The notes below the pieces were generated by a model. The model did no database searches. It was given only the letters and a program-made list of their open reading frames with translations, and was not told the origin of the DNA. From contig JAPOTR010000024.1 of NCBI GenBank assembly GCA_026709085.1, positions 18,493 through 82,492 of the forward strand: a DNA stretch of 64,000 nucleotides, in the 5' to 3' direction. The position numbers and the translations under genes are program-made. This document shows, in pieces, positions 35,542 to 44,496 of this stretch (positions within the stretch are counted from its first letter, which is position 1; the number at the start of each line of letters is the position of its first letter). The DNA is from Cyanobacteria bacterium MAG CAR3_bin_5. Lineage in GTDB: Bacteria > Cyanobacteriota > Cyanobacteriia > PCC-6307 > Cyanobiaceae.

Positions 35542-35994
35542 ATGATGCCCACATCACAGGACAGGACCAACTTCCCGGAGGATTTCCTTGATGCCATGGA
35601 CAGGCATTGGCAGGATGCCGAGCTTCTTCGCAGGAAGGAGCGGCTGGCCAACGCGGATCATCTCTATGGACTGTCGGCTGAATGTGGGCTCAAGGCGCTC
35701 ATGAAGAAGCTTGGGATGAGGATGCAAGGTAATAGGCCACAAGATCGAGGCGACAGGAAACACGTTCATGCTCTCTGGGGTCGTTACGAAAGCTATCGTG
35801 ATCACTACATCGAGGGTCCCAGGTTCTCCCTCCCTTGGCAGCCTGATAATATCCCCTTTGCAAATTGGGACATTAGTGATCGCTACGCCAACCGCAACCG
35901 CTTCACGGAAGAGCGGCTGGAAGGGCATCGATCAGGGGCAAAAGATGTGAAGCAATTGGTTGCCAGACTGGAAAGAGAGGGGTTATTCCCATGA
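35542..35994 (+). CDS. Small HEPN-like protein, first gene of a three-gene ATPase operon
   Basis: The 150-residue protein is soluble and helical. NADHLYGLSAECGLKALM (residues ~37-54) resembles the first helices of HEPN domains such as the AbiV/DUF4145-type proteins, and RGDRKHVHALW near residue 72 contains an R-x4-H arrangement of the type used by HEPN RNases. Placement of that motif is earlier than in classic HEPN toxins, so catalysis is unproven. I start at the ATG at 35542 because the frame upstream lacks protein-like composition. Its TGA overlaps the next ATG by four bases, which indicates coupled translation with the KGGVGR ATPase. Confidence 0.65.
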   Translation: MMPTSQDRTNFPEDFLDAMDRHWQDAELLRRKERLANADHLYGLSAECGLKALMKKLGMRMQGNRPQDRGDRKHVHALWGRYESYRDHYIEGPRFSLPWQPDNIPFANWDISDRYANRNRFTEERLEGHRSGAKDVKQLVARLEREGLFP

Positions 35995-37358
35995 CCACGA
36001 TCACCTTCGACACTATCCTGTCTGAGTTGGCAGACTTTCTCCAGGCCCAAAGACCTGCCGTGGAGCCTTACCTGCCGCTCCTGGTCAATCGTGATCTCAA
36101 TGGCCGCGTACGGATCATCCTGGGTGAGAAACATGAGAAAGATCAACGTGGAGAGGACGCCCCCCTTCGACATCTCGCAGCGTCCATCCATCAACGTTTA
36201 ACTCCCCACACCACCAGCACCCCCGAGCGGATCTGGCTCTTCGAGGACGACTTCGACGCCGTAATGGAGTCATCACAGCCATTCCGTCTACGGGATTGCG
36301 AAGGCAACATCATCTCTGATGTCTTCGTCGCGGATCGGCTGGCCAGCGAAGCCACTTGGTCCAGCATCAAGACGCAGGCAAGCCGTGGCGGCATACCCCG
36401 GGTTGTCTTCTACGCCATGAAGGGGGGTGTGGGGCGCTCCACCGCTGTGGCGGCTTGCGCCTCTGCCCTGGCCCAGGCAGGCCGTCGGGTGTTGGTGCTG
36501 GATCTGGATCTGGAGTCCCCCGGCCTTTCCGCCTCCTTGCTGCCGCGGGACCGTCAGCCGGCTTTCGGGATCACCGATTGGCTGGTAGAGGATCTGGTCG
36601 ACAACGGTGATGCCGTCAGCGGCGCCCTCTCTGCCCTCTGTCCCCTCTCCGGCGCCGGAGGCGAGATCCGGGTGGTTCCCGCCCACGGGAGGGAGCCGGG
36701 CGAGTATCTGAGCAAGCTGGGCCGCATCTGGATGCCAAAGTTTGTGGATGGTGACTGTCGGCAGATCTGGTCGGAACGGTTGGGGCGTCTGATTCGGGAA
36801 CTGGAGCAGGAGCACCAGCCCGATATGGTCCTCATGGACTCCCGCGCCGGCATCGACGAAGTGGCCTCCGCCTGCGTCACCGACCTGGGCGCCAGCCGCA
36901 TCTATCTCTTTGCCCTGGACAGCCAGCAGACATGGGCAGGCTATCGCATCCTCTTCCAGCACTGGCGGCGCCATGGCGGGGCCCTGCAGATTCGGGATTG
37001 CCTCCAAATTGTGGGCGCCCTGATTCCTACATGGGGTGATGGAGCTAGCAGGGAAGCCAGCAACGTCCTGCGCGAGCAGGCTTACGATCTGTTTCTGGAG
37101 ACCCTCTACGATGAGACGCCCGCCGCGCCGAGTGAGGGGCCTGACAATGCCAGCCGCGGCGGCCTTGACAGCATCTTCAGCTTCGACCTGAAGGATCAGG
37201 ATGCCCCCCACCACCCCTGTTGCATTCCCTGGAACCAGAACTTTGCGGCCATTCAGTCGCACTACGACCGGTTGGATGGCATGGATTCCCGCTTGGCGGA
37301 CCTGGTCTACGGTGGTTTGGTCGCTGACCTGGACAGTTTGTTGAGGGCGGCGCCATGA
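35991..37358 (+). CDS. KGGVGR-motif ParA/MinD-type ATPase
   Basis: The 455-residue protein has an N-terminal ~130-residue alpha/beta domain I do not recognise. A SIMIBI-class ATPase of the ParA/MinD type follows: a deviant Walker A, MKGGVGRST, at residues 143-151 (GGVGR instead of GGVGK), VLVLDLDLESPG near 167, and VLMDSRAGIDEVA near 280 as the switch II/Walker B region. A region with alanine/proline and a PWN motif follows, and the end is LADLDSLLRAA. KGGVGR-type ATPases are known from bacterial conflict-system operons. It overlaps its neighbours by four bases on both sides. Confidence 0.8.
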   Translation: MTTITFDTILSELADFLQAQRPAVEPYLPLLVNRDLNGRVRIILGEKHEKDQRGEDAPLRHLAASIHQRLTPHTTSTPERIWLFEDDFDAVMESSQPFRLRDCEGNIISDVFVADRLASEATWSSIKTQASRGGIPRVVFYAMKGGVGRSTAVAACASALAQAGRRVLVLDLDLESPGLSASLLPRDRQPAFGITDWLVEDLVDNGDAVSGALSALCPLSGAGGEIRVVPAHGREPGEYLSKLGRIWMPKFVDGDCRQIWSERLGRLIRELEQEHQPDMVLMDSRAGIDEVASACVTDLGASRIYLFALDSQQTWAGYRILFQHWRRHGGALQIRDCLQIVGALIPTWGDGASREASNVLREQAYDLFLETLYDETPAAPSEGPDNASRGGLDSIFSFDLKDQDAPHHPCCIPWNQNFAAIQSHYDRLDGMDSRLADLVYGGLVADLDSLLRAAP

Positions 37359-38899
37359 CCTCCTCAGCCATACTCCCTGCCGAGTTGCGCAGAGACCTGA
37401 TCAACGCCTTGCCGGCTGACGTGGCCCAGGAAAGTGAGAACATCTCGCCAAACCAACTCTATCTTCCCTGGAGTCACAGCAGGGCGCTGCGGCTGGAAAG
37501 TTCACTGGTTATCGGTGCCCGCGGTGTGGGCAAGTCGGTCTGGAGCCAGGCCTTGCAGAATCAAGCGCAGCAGGAAGACGGGGAGATTCTGCCGGCAAAC
37601 CTGTTCCCCTACCTGCTCCAGGTACAGCCTGGCTTCGGTACATCCCTCAGGAGCGCCAGTTATCCACCCCCGGAAACATTCGAAGCACTGCTGAGCCAGC
37701 ACAACCGCTCGGCCTACGCAGTCTGGCAAGCAGTGCTCTGCCGTGCCCTTTCCACCACAATGGAGTATCAGCAAGCCATCCCCATGGGCAACTGGCGGGA
37801 GACCGTGGCCTGGGTGGTGGCGAATGACGGAGAGTCCGTAGCGGCGCTGATTGAGCAGGCCGACAACTGGTTGCAGGAGCGCAATAAGGGGTTTCTGCTG
37901 GTGTTCGATGCCCTGGACCGGGTCAGCAGCACGGGCCGCTGGCGGATTGTGGATCAAGCCATCCGGGATCTGCTGCGGCTGGCGTTGCAACTCAAGGCCA
38001 GCCGACGGTTGCACGCCAAGGTGTTCCTGCGCACGGATCAGTACGAACGGGGCAATTTCGCCGGCATCCCGGACCTATCCAAGTTGCAGGCCACCCGGGT
38101 GGAACTCGTCTGGTCCAGAATTGACCTGCATGGCCTGCTCTGGCAAAGGCTCACAAACGCCCCCTCCCCAACCTCTACTGCTACGCGGGATCAGTTCAGG
38201 GCTTGGTGTCAAGCTGCGGTTGCCAGTCAGCGCTCCCTGTTCGACCTTGATCCGTTGGTTACAGCAACGGCCGGCAACGGCGCCCGTTGGTCGTTGCCCA
38301 GGGCGCTCCAGCAGAATGATCAACTCCAAAGAGCCCTATTTGAAAAGCTGGCAGGTCCCTGGATGGGTAAGGACCGCCGTCGCGGTGTGCCTTACCTCTG
38401 GATTGTGAATCATCTTGCCGATGGTCAAGAGCAGGCCAGCCCGCGATCTTTCCTGGCGGCAATTCGCGAAGCAGCGACGGACTCCCTGCAGCGCTATGGG
38501 GACTACCCCCTAGCACTTCACTATGAAAGCCTCAAGCGTGGTGTCCAGGCTGCCTCTCAGATTCGCATCAATGAATTGGCCGAGGACCACCCTTGGATGA
38601 AGGAGTTAATGAAGCCTTTAAAAGGTCTCCTCGTTCCCTGTGCGCCGGATCAGCTTGAAGATCGTTGGCAGACGAAGTTTGGCCAGATCCCTGATGGGGT
38701 CCCTCATTTACCGGAGCGGCTGCCGGATCGCCTCAGCAAGCAGGGTCTTCAGGGGGTGATGGACTATCTGGAACAGTTGGGGTTGATCACCTTTATGCTG
38801 GATGGACGCATCAATATGCCGGATCTTTACCGTCTGGGCTTCCGCCTTGGCCGCAGGGGCGGCATCAAGCCAGCCTTGCGGAGTTACCAAGCCACCTGA
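37355..38899 (+). CDS. P-loop ATPase, third gene of the operon
   Basis: The 514-residue protein has a Walker A GARGVGKS at residues 54-61 that follows a short lead containing SPNQLYLPWSHS. Walker B is LLVFDALDRV near 180-189, and VFLRTDQYE near 225 may be a sensor strand. The first half resembles STAND/AAA-like signalling ATPases. The second half has no clear enzymatic domain; near the C-terminus (~470-510) a segment with GVMDYLEQLGLITFM and RLGFRLGRRGGIKPA looks like a winged helix. The domain order fits a sensor or switch rather than a nuclease. The function is unknown; it is coupled to the KGGVGR ATPase. Confidence 0.75.
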   Translation: MTSSAILPAELRRDLINALPADVAQESENISPNQLYLPWSHSRALRLESSLVIGARGVGKSVWSQALQNQAQQEDGEILPANLFPYLLQVQPGFGTSLRSASYPPPETFEALLSQHNRSAYAVWQAVLCRALSTTMEYQQAIPMGNWRETVAWVVANDGESVAALIEQADNWLQERNKGFLLVFDALDRVSSTGRWRIVDQAIRDLLRLALQLKASRRLHAKVFLRTDQYERGNFAGIPDLSKLQATRVELVWSRIDLHGLLWQRLTNAPSPTSTATRDQFRAWCQAAVASQRSLFDLDPLVTATAGNGARWSLPRALQQNDQLQRALFEKLAGPWMGKDRRRGVPYLWIVNHLADGQEQASPRSFLAAIREAATDSLQRYGDYPLALHYESLKRGVQAASQIRINELAEDHPWMKELMKPLKGLLVPCAPDQLEDRWQTKFGQIPDGVPHLPERLPDRLSKQGLQGVMDYLEQLGLITFMLDGRINMPDLYRLGFRLGRRGGIKPALRSYQAT

Positions 38900-39232
38900 T
38901 GGATGCATCCATCCCAATACCAAATCCCAGCTCCACACCATACCAGGCATCTCTGATCTTAGCCAGAATTCGGATAATCCAAGTCCCTACTCCCATTGTT
39001 ATTGTACCAATCCGCAAGGACTGTCCGATCATCCATCACGCTGGCTCTAGCGCCGCCATGAATCCACAGACCAGCCATGATCTACGAACAAGATGACTTC
39101 GGCCGTCTTGCCATCGGGTGGTTCAGAGACTTGGTGAACTTGGAGGGGGCAACAGGGATAACGACTGGGGGGATTTTTGTACCAATCCTGAGACATCGCC
39201 TCTAAAAACCGGTCGCTCGTATTTCGTCAAAT

Positions 39233-39251
39233 ATGTCACTTTATGTGACAT
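39233..39251. repeat. Short palindrome ATGTCAC-N5-GTGACAT
   Basis: Seven-base arms separated by TTTAT form a compact dyad. It could be a small hairpin or an operator-like site. It is not placed at a promoter of any neighbour. Confidence 0.45.
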
Positions 39252-39330
39252 GCTTGATCTTATGGGCAAACGAATCCAGCGGGGCTTCTTCATGTAACCA
39301 CCACCAGTGCCCACGGGTGGCGACCCTGAA

Positions 39331-39369
39331 CGCAGCAACAAGAGTGGCTTTTCATGACAAGTTGCTGCG
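39331..39369. terminator. Possible terminator beyond mutS
   Basis: CGCAGCAAC and GTTGCTGCG pair over nine bases around a 21-base loop. The stem lies 16 bases past the mutS stop on the minus strand. No strong T run is present. Confidence 0.4.
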
Positions 39370-39384
39370 CCCGTCGTCGACGGG

Positions 39385-42036
39385 TCACTTCCCCTGCAGC
39401 GGCACTTCCATCGGCTCCACCCCCAGGTGACTATTGGCCTCAATGGTGCTGAGCACCTGACGGGCCCGCAGCACCACGGAGTTGGGAATTCCCGCCAGGC
39501 GGGCGGCTTCAATGCCGTAGCTGCGGTCTGCGCCACCCGGTCGCACCTGGTGGAGAAACACCAGTTTGTCATTTTCTTCCACCACAACCACTTGGTGGTT
39601 CGTCACGTTGGGGAGCCGTCGGGCCAGGTGGTTGAGTTCGTGATAGTGGGTGGCAAAGACGGTGCGGGACCCCAGGCGGGTGGCCAGGTCTTCGGCGACG
39701 GCCCAGGCAATGGCCAGCCCGTCGAAGGTGGCGGTGCCGCGGCCGATCTCGTCCAGCAACACCAGGGAGCGATCCGTGGCGTGGTGGAGGATGTTGGCGG
39801 TTTCGCTCATCTCCACCATGAAAGTGGACTGCCCTGCCGCCAGATCGTCTACGGTGCCAACCCGGGAAAAGATCCGGTCACAGAGGCCAAGCCGTGCTGC
39901 GGTTGCCGGCACGTAACTCCCCATCTGGGCCAGAAGCTGGAGGAGTCCCGTCTGGCGCAGGTAGCAGCTTTTGCCGCTGGCATTGGGACCGGTGAGGATG
40001 ATCAGGTCGGCGCCCTGGGCTTGACCGAGGGCAAGGTGGTTGGCCACAAAGGCGCCCTGCACCAGGTTTTGCTCCACCACCGGGTGACGGCCTGCGGTGA
40101 TGGCCATGGCGCGGCTGCCATCCATTCGGGGACGGCAATAGTTGTGGGTGGCCGCCAATTCCGCCAGACCCACCAGGGCATCCAGGGCCGCCACGGCTGC
40201 GGCATGGCGGCGGATGGGACCGGCCTGCTCCCCCACCTGCTGGCGTAGAGCGCAGAACAGGTCGTATTCCCGCTGGGCCGTGCGGGAGCGTAAGGACAGG
40301 ATGCGGCCCTCCCGGTCCTTCAGTTCCGGTGTGACAAAGCGTTCCTCGTTGGCCAGGGTCTGGCGGCGAATGTAGCGCTCCGGCGCCTGGTGGGACCGGC
40401 TCTTGCTGATGCTGATGTAATAGCCAAAGCTGCGGTGCAGGTTCAGACGCAGGCTGCCGATGCCCGTGGCCTGCCGTTCCCGTTGCTCCAGTTGGTTCAG
40501 CCAGGCGTGGTCCTCCTCCAGCCGTTGGCGCAGCTTGTCCAGACCATCGTCCACCCCGTCCTGGATCAGGCCCCCTTCCAGCAGGGACAGGGGCGGACTG
40601 CTCACCAGCGTCCGTCGGGTGGTCTCCATGAGGGCAACCAGGGCGGGAGCCCGGTGGCGCAAGGGTTGGAAGTAGGAGCCATGGGCATCGCGGAGCAGGC
40701 CCGCCAACTGCCCCAGCCGCTCCAGGCCGTCCGCCAGGGCCACCAGATCCCGGGCCCCCGCCGCGCCACTGGCCGCTCGTCCCGCCAGCCGCTCCAGATC
40801 CCCCATGGGGCGCAGCACCCGGCGCAGGGCTTGTCGCAATTGGGGTGTGGCAACCAGCGCGGCAATGGTCTCCTGTCGTGCGGCAATGGCCCGGAGGTCC
40901 ACCAGGGGCCGCTGCAACCAGCGGCGCAGGCAGCGGCCCCCCATGGCTGTGAGAGTGCGATCAATGGCCCAGAGCAGGGAGCCCTGCCACTGGCCGTCCC
41001 GCTGGGTTTCCGTCAACTCCAGGTGGCGGTGGGTTTGCTGGTCGATCTGCAGGTGTTGCTCCAGGGAATAGGTCCTGGGCATGGCCAGGGGAACGGTCAT
41101 GCCCCGCTGGGTGTCTTGCAGATAGTGCAACAGCCCCCCACAGGCGCCGAGGGCCAGGGGAAGCGCATTCAGCCCCAGCCCGGAGACCCCCGCCAACTGG
41201 AAGCGCTCCTGCAGCACGGCCGTCGCCGCCATGCGCTGGAATGCACGGCGGGGCACTGTGCCCACCGCCAGACCAGCGGGGCGCCAGGGAGGGGGTTCTG
41301 TGTCTGTCGCACCCTCCCCGGGGTCACCCCCATGGGGAAGCAGCAGTTCAGCCACCCGCAGGCGGAGCAACTCCTGGTTCAACTGGCTGCTGCTGCGCAC
41401 CTGGGTGGCCTGGAATTCCCCCGTGGACACGTCCGCCACGGCAAGACCCCAAACCGGCCCATGGCCGTTGTCACCGGCAAGCACCGCCGCCAGCCAGTTG
41501 TTGCGCCGGGCGCTCAGCATCCCTTCTTCCAGCACCGTCCCAGGGGTGAGCACCCGGGTGATGTCCCGCCGCAAGAGGCCCCCTTGGCTGGGGGTGGCCT
41601 CCAGTTGATCACAGATGGCCACACTGCGTCCATGGCGGAGAAGCTGGGTGGCGTAGCGCTCAAGAGCATGGTGGGGAATGCCGGCCATGGGCACCCGGCC
41701 GATGGCGCGCCCCCCCTCCTTGCCCGTCAGGGTCAGCTCCAGCATGGCGGCGGCGGTCACGGCATCCTCGAAGAAGCACTCGTAGAAGTCCCCCAGGCGA
41801 TACAGGAGCAGGCGCTGAGGATGTTGGCGCTTGAGTTCCACGTAGTGGCGCAACATGGGCGCCAGGGCCGGGACGGGCACCTGGCTGTGGTGGCTCCAGC
41901 GGGGACCCTGACTCACGGCCTCCTCACCGGCGCTCTGCTGGCGCCGGGGCGCGGTCCTGGTTTCCAGACCGGCCAGGGCCAACTGTTGATTGTGCTGGGG
42001 CGCTGCTTCGTCACCCATCCCGGCCAACTCCCACAA
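39385..42036 (-). CDS. mutS: DNA mismatch repair protein MutS
   Basis: The 883-residue protein is full length. The mismatch-probing domain has [15 protein letters not shown], with the phenylalanine-x-glutamate reading motif. The connector and lever regions follow. The C-terminal ATPase carries Walker A GPNASGKS near residue 682, Walker [12 protein letters not shown], and FATHYHEL. The extra ~60 residues at the N-terminus are glutamine- and alanine-rich, so a start farther downstream is possible. It is divergent from psbZ. A working mismatch-repair gene bears on the stability of homopolymer tracts elsewhere in the window. Confidence 0.95.
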   Translation of the reverse strand: MWELAGMGDEAAPQHNQQLALAGLETRTAPRRQQSAGEEAVSQGPRWSHHSQVPVPALAPMLRHYVELKRQHPQRLLLYRLGDFYECFFEDAVTAAAMLELTLTGKEGGRAIGRVPMAGIPHHALERYATQLLRHGRSVAICDQLEATPSQGGLLRRDITRVLTPGTVLEEGMLSARRNNWLAAVLAGDNGHGPVWGLAVADVSTGEFQATQVRSSSQLNQELLRLRVAELLLPHGGDPGEGATDTEPPPWRPAGLAVGTVPRRAFQRMAATAVLQERFQLAGVSGLGLNALPLALGACGGLLHYLQDTQRGMTVPLAMPRTYSLEQHLQIDQQTHRHLELTETQRDGQWQGSLLWAIDRTLTAMGGRCLRRWLQRPLVDLRAIAARQETIAALVATPQLRQALRRVLRPMGDLERLAGRAASGAAGARDLVALADGLERLGQLAGLLRDAHGSYFQPLRHRAPALVALMETTRRTLVSSPPLSLLEGGLIQDGVDDGLDKLRQRLEEDHAWLNQLEQRERQATGIGSLRLNLHRSFGYYISISKSRSHQAPERYIRRQTLANEERFVTPELKDREGRILSLRSRTAQREYDLFCALRQQVGEQAGPIRRHAAAVAALDALVGLAELAATHNYCRPRMDGSRAMAITAGRHPVVEQNLVQGAFVANHLALGQAQGADLIILTGPNASGKSCYLRQTGLLQLLAQMGSYVPATAARLGLCDRIFSRVGTVDDLAAGQSTFMVEMSETANILHHATDRSLVLLDEIGRGTATFDGLAIAWAVAEDLATRLGSRTVFATHYHELNHLARRLPNVTNHQVVVVEENDKLVFLHQVRPGGADRSYGIEAARLAGIPNSVVLRARQVLSTIEANSHLGVEPMEVPLQGK

Positions 42037-42125
42037 GCTGTTGCGGATCGTAGGCAGAAAACCTCAAATGCACGGTTTTCATGGAAGACTACTCCGTGGA
42101 GTTTTCTGTTCCCTGCTGCGTACCC

Positions 42126-42314
42126 ATGCAGATTCTCAATGTGTTCACTGTTTTCCTCCTGGTGGTCATGAGCTTTGCCATGGTGGTGGCTGTGCCGGTG
42201 CTCTATGCCAGCGGTGAAGACAGCGGTCGCTCCAACCGGTTAATTCTTCTGGGCAGTGCGGTCTGGATCGGCCTGGTGCTGCTGAATTGGGGCATGAGTG
42301 TCTTTGTCGCCTGA
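42126..42314 (+). CDS. psbZ: Photosystem II protein Z
   Basis: The 62-residue protein has two membrane helices, FTVFLLVVMSFAMVVAVPVL and SAVWIGLVLLNWGMSVFV, joined by a polar loop with YASGEDSGRSN. This is the Ycf9/PsbZ pattern. PsbZ helps hold the outer antenna side of photosystem II in the thylakoid. I chose the ATG at 42126 because it gives the family start MQILNVF; a start at 42081 adds 15 unrelated residues. It is followed by ribH after 32 bases. Confidence 0.97.
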   Translation: MQILNVFTVFLLVVMSFAMVVAVPVLYASGEDSGRSNRLILLGSAVWIGLVLLNWGMSVFVA

Positions 42315-42346
42315 GACAGGCTGCATGATCCAGGAGCAACCCCCCA

Positions 42347-42838
42347 GTGACCACGTTTGAAGGGAGCTTTTCCGCTTCGGAGTTGAGCCGTGTCCGTATT
42401 GCCCTGGTGGTGGGCCGTTTCAATGACCTCATCACCACCCGGTTGTTGTCCGGCTGCCTTGACTGCCTGACCCGCCATGGCATTGACACCAGCAACACCA
42501 GTGCCCAGTTGGATACGGTCTGGGTGCCAGGGAGCTTTGAAATTCCCGTGGTGGCTCAACACCTGGCCCGTAGCGGCCGCTATCAGGTGATCATTGCCCT
42601 GGGGGCGGTGATCCGCGGCGACACGCCCCATTTTGACGTGGTCATTGCCGAGGTGTCCAAGGGTGTGGCCGGTGTGGCCCGGGACAGCGGCATCCCGGTG
42701 ATCTTTGGCGTTCTGACCACCGATACCCTGCAGCAGGCCCTGGAGCGGGCCGGCATCAAGAGCAATCTGGGCTGGACCTACGGCCTTGAAGCCCTGGAGA
42801 TGGCCAGCCTGATGGCAGTGCTGCCCCCCCGCCCGTAG
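42347..42838 (+). CDS. ribH: 6,7-dimethyl-8-ribityllumazine synthase
   Basis: The 163-residue protein starts at GTG and has the lumazine-synthase blocks: [36 protein letters not shown] and [17 protein letters not shown]. It condenses the two precursors of riboflavin and normally builds a large capsid-like assembly. CAGGAGC lies about 10 bases upstream of the GTG. psbZ next to ribH is a usual marine Synechococcus order. Confidence 0.96.
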   Translation: MTTFEGSFSASELSRVRIALVVGRFNDLITTRLLSGCLDCLTRHGIDTSNTSAQLDTVWVPGSFEIPVVAQHLARSGRYQVIIALGAVIRGDTPHFDVVIAEVSKGVAGVARDSGIPVIFGVLTTDTLQQALERAGIKSNLGWTYGLEALEMASLMAVLPPRP

Positions 42839-42994
42839 ACTCAGAACCCATAGCAATGCCCAGCCCCTTGCCCTTCGTCATTCCCGCGAAAGCGGGAATC
42901 CATTGTCAGCGCCAACGCCCCACCCCGACTCGACAGCCAAAGCTCCCAAGGGTGGAAAGTCCTTAATATCAATCACAACGGCAACAACAGTCAC
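42839..42994. other. Intergenic region holding dispersed repeat B
   Basis: This short spacer between ribH and alr holds a palindromic repeat at 42876-42905. No gene is visible in it. Confidence 0.4.
42876..42905 (+). repeat. Dispersed palindromic repeat B, copy 1
   Basis: CGTCATTCCCGC-GAAA-GCGGGAATC is a hairpin of seven strong pairs with a four-base loop, ending CATTG. The complement of the same pattern, with ATCCCCG arms, lies at 51191-51220, and a half copy at 17366-17382. Similar hairpins are known from many bacterial genomes. Confidence 0.75.
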
Positions 42995-44371
42995 ATGGGA
43001 TGTGGTGGGGAGGGGCGGGCAGCGCGGTTGCCCATCAAAGCTGCTGGCAAGGGGGTAGTTCCCACCACCCATGCATCACGCGCCCCTGCCCCAGGCACTG
43101 CCGATGACCATGGCCTGGCCGCCTCCAACCTGGGACGTGGGCCGGCTCCCGCCCTGGCCACTCCTGGGCTGTGTTCCCACACTCAGCCAGAGGAGCCCAC
43201 TCCGGGGGGCCTCCTTCAAGACTCCAGAGCCTGGGTCGAGGTGGATGAAGGGGCCATTATCCACAACACCCGCTTGCTGCGTCGGAGAATTGGTCCCCAC
43301 GTAAAACTCATGGCCGTAGTCAAGGCCAACGGCTACGGCCATGGCGACGGTACCACGGCCAAAGCTGCCCGGACGGGGGGCGCCGATGCCTTTGCAGTGG
43401 CCAGTCTGGCGGAAGCCGTTGGCCTCCGTCACCAGGGGCTGCAGGAGCCGATTCTGGTGCTGGGTCACCTGAGCCTGGTTGACGAGGCCCATGCCTGTCT
43501 GCGCTGGCGTTTGCTGCCCACCATCAGCACCCTGGATCAAGCCCGGTTGTTTCATACGGTGGCGAGCCGTTCAGGCGCCTGTCTGCCTGTCCACGTGAAT
43601 CTGGACACAGGCATGGCCCGTCTGGGTGTTCCGTGGCAGGAGGGGGCGGCATTGATTCAGGCAATCCTGCGCCTGGAGGGTCTCCGGGTGGAGGGAATCT
43701 ACTCCCACCTGGCAGCTGCCGATGCCGTTGATCCCGGCCTGACGCAGCAGCAGCAACAACGTTTTGATCAGGTGTTGGCTGCACTGACCAACGGACACCC
43801 CCCAAGGTTCTGCCGGCACCTGGCCAATTCCGCCGCCGCCATGACCGATTCCGGCCTTCACTACGACATGGTGCGGGTTGGGCTGGCCCTCTATGGCCAT
43901 GCTTCGGCAGAACACCTGGAGGGCAGACTGCCTCTGCGGCCGGCCATGGCGGTGCGGGCAAGGGTCACCATCCTCAAAACCGTTCCTGCCGGCACAGGCG
44001 TCAGCTACGACCACCGCTACCACACCCAACGCCCCAGCCGTCTGGCGGTGGTGGCCATTGGCTATGCCGATGGTGTGCCACGGCTTCTCTCCGGCCGCAT
44101 GGGTGTTCTCCATGGGGGGCGCTGGCTACCCCAGGTGGGGTCCATCACCATGGATCAGGTCATGATTGACGCCACCGACCATCCCCAACTGCACACAGGC
44201 GCCGTGGTCACCCTGCTGGGCAAGGACGGCGCCGCATCCATCAGCCCGCGCCAGTGGAGCCGGACCTGCGGCACCATCCCCTGGGACATTCTTTGTGGCT
44301 TCTCCAGTCGTCTGCCCCGGTTACGTGCTGGCCATTCAACGGGGCATGGTGGCCAATCGGCCGTAAGCTGA
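42995..44371 (+). CDS. alr: Alanine racemase
   Basis: The 458-residue frame contains a full alanine racemase. The PLP lysine is in MAVVKANGYGHG (near residue 110), VHVNLDTGMARLG comes mid-barrel, and the catalytic tyrosine region is VSYDHRYHT, then GYADGVPR. It makes D-alanine for peptidoglycan. The first ~75 residues are low complexity and unlike the family, which begins near SRAWVEVDEGAI; no better in-frame ATG or GTG exists there, so the true start is uncertain. The downstream tRNA-Ser is on the same strand. Confidence 0.92.
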   Translation: MGCGGEGRAARLPIKAAGKGVVPTTHASRAPAPGTADDHGLAASNLGRGPAPALATPGLCSHTQPEEPTPGGLLQDSRAWVEVDEGAIIHNTRLLRRRIGPHVKLMAVVKANGYGHGDGTTAKAARTGGADAFAVASLAEAVGLRHQGLQEPILVLGHLSLVDEAHACLRWRLLPTISTLDQARLFHTVASRSGACLPVHVNLDTGMARLGVPWQEGAALIQAILRLEGLRVEGIYSHLAAADAVDPGLTQQQQQRFDQVLAALTNGHPPRFCRHLANSAAAMTDSGLHYDMVRVGLALYGHASAEHLEGRLPLRPAMAVRARVTILKTVPAGTGVSYDHRYHTQRPSRLAVVAIGYADGVPRLLSGRMGVLHGGRWLPQVGSITMDQVMIDATDHPQLHTGAVVTLLGKDGAASISPRQWSRTCGTIPWDILCGFSSRLPRLRAGHSTGHGGQSAVS

Positions 44372-44388
44372 TAGGCTGAAGTGCCACT

Positions 44389-44477
44389 GGAGAGGTGGCT
44401 GAGTGGTTGAAAGCGGCTCCCTGCTAAGGAGTTACAGGAGGCAACTTCTGTCGAGGGTTCGAATCCCTCCCTCTCCG
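44389..44477 (+). tRNA. tRNA-Ser (anticodon GCU)
   Basis: The 89-base tRNA has acceptor GGAGAGG/CCTCTCC, the anticodon loop CTGCTAA closed by CTCC/GGAG (anticodon GCT), a long variable arm typical of serine tRNA, and the T arm GAGGG-TTCGAAT-CCCTC. CCA is not encoded. Confidence 0.95.
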
Positions 44478-44496
44478 TTCCTTCCGATCCCCGTCC

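Larger units (their letters stand above)
38900..39384. other. Convergent intergenic region with hairpins
   Basis: Almost 500 bases separate the ATPase operon from the end of mutS. I find no supported gene. Two hairpins are present (39233-39251 and 39331-39369). The stretch contains more A and T than its neighbours. Confidence 0.45.

Noticed and set aside
38899..39096. A 65-codon frame starting at the stop of the third operon gene
   Set aside because: It is rich in isoleucine and proline with no domain or helix pattern, and the region has other stop-rich frames. Overlap with the stop alone is weak evidence for a fourth gene.
40390..42171. A 593-codon plus-strand frame opposite mutS
   Set aside because: It is an antisense shadow of mutS with repetitive Q/G/H-rich text.
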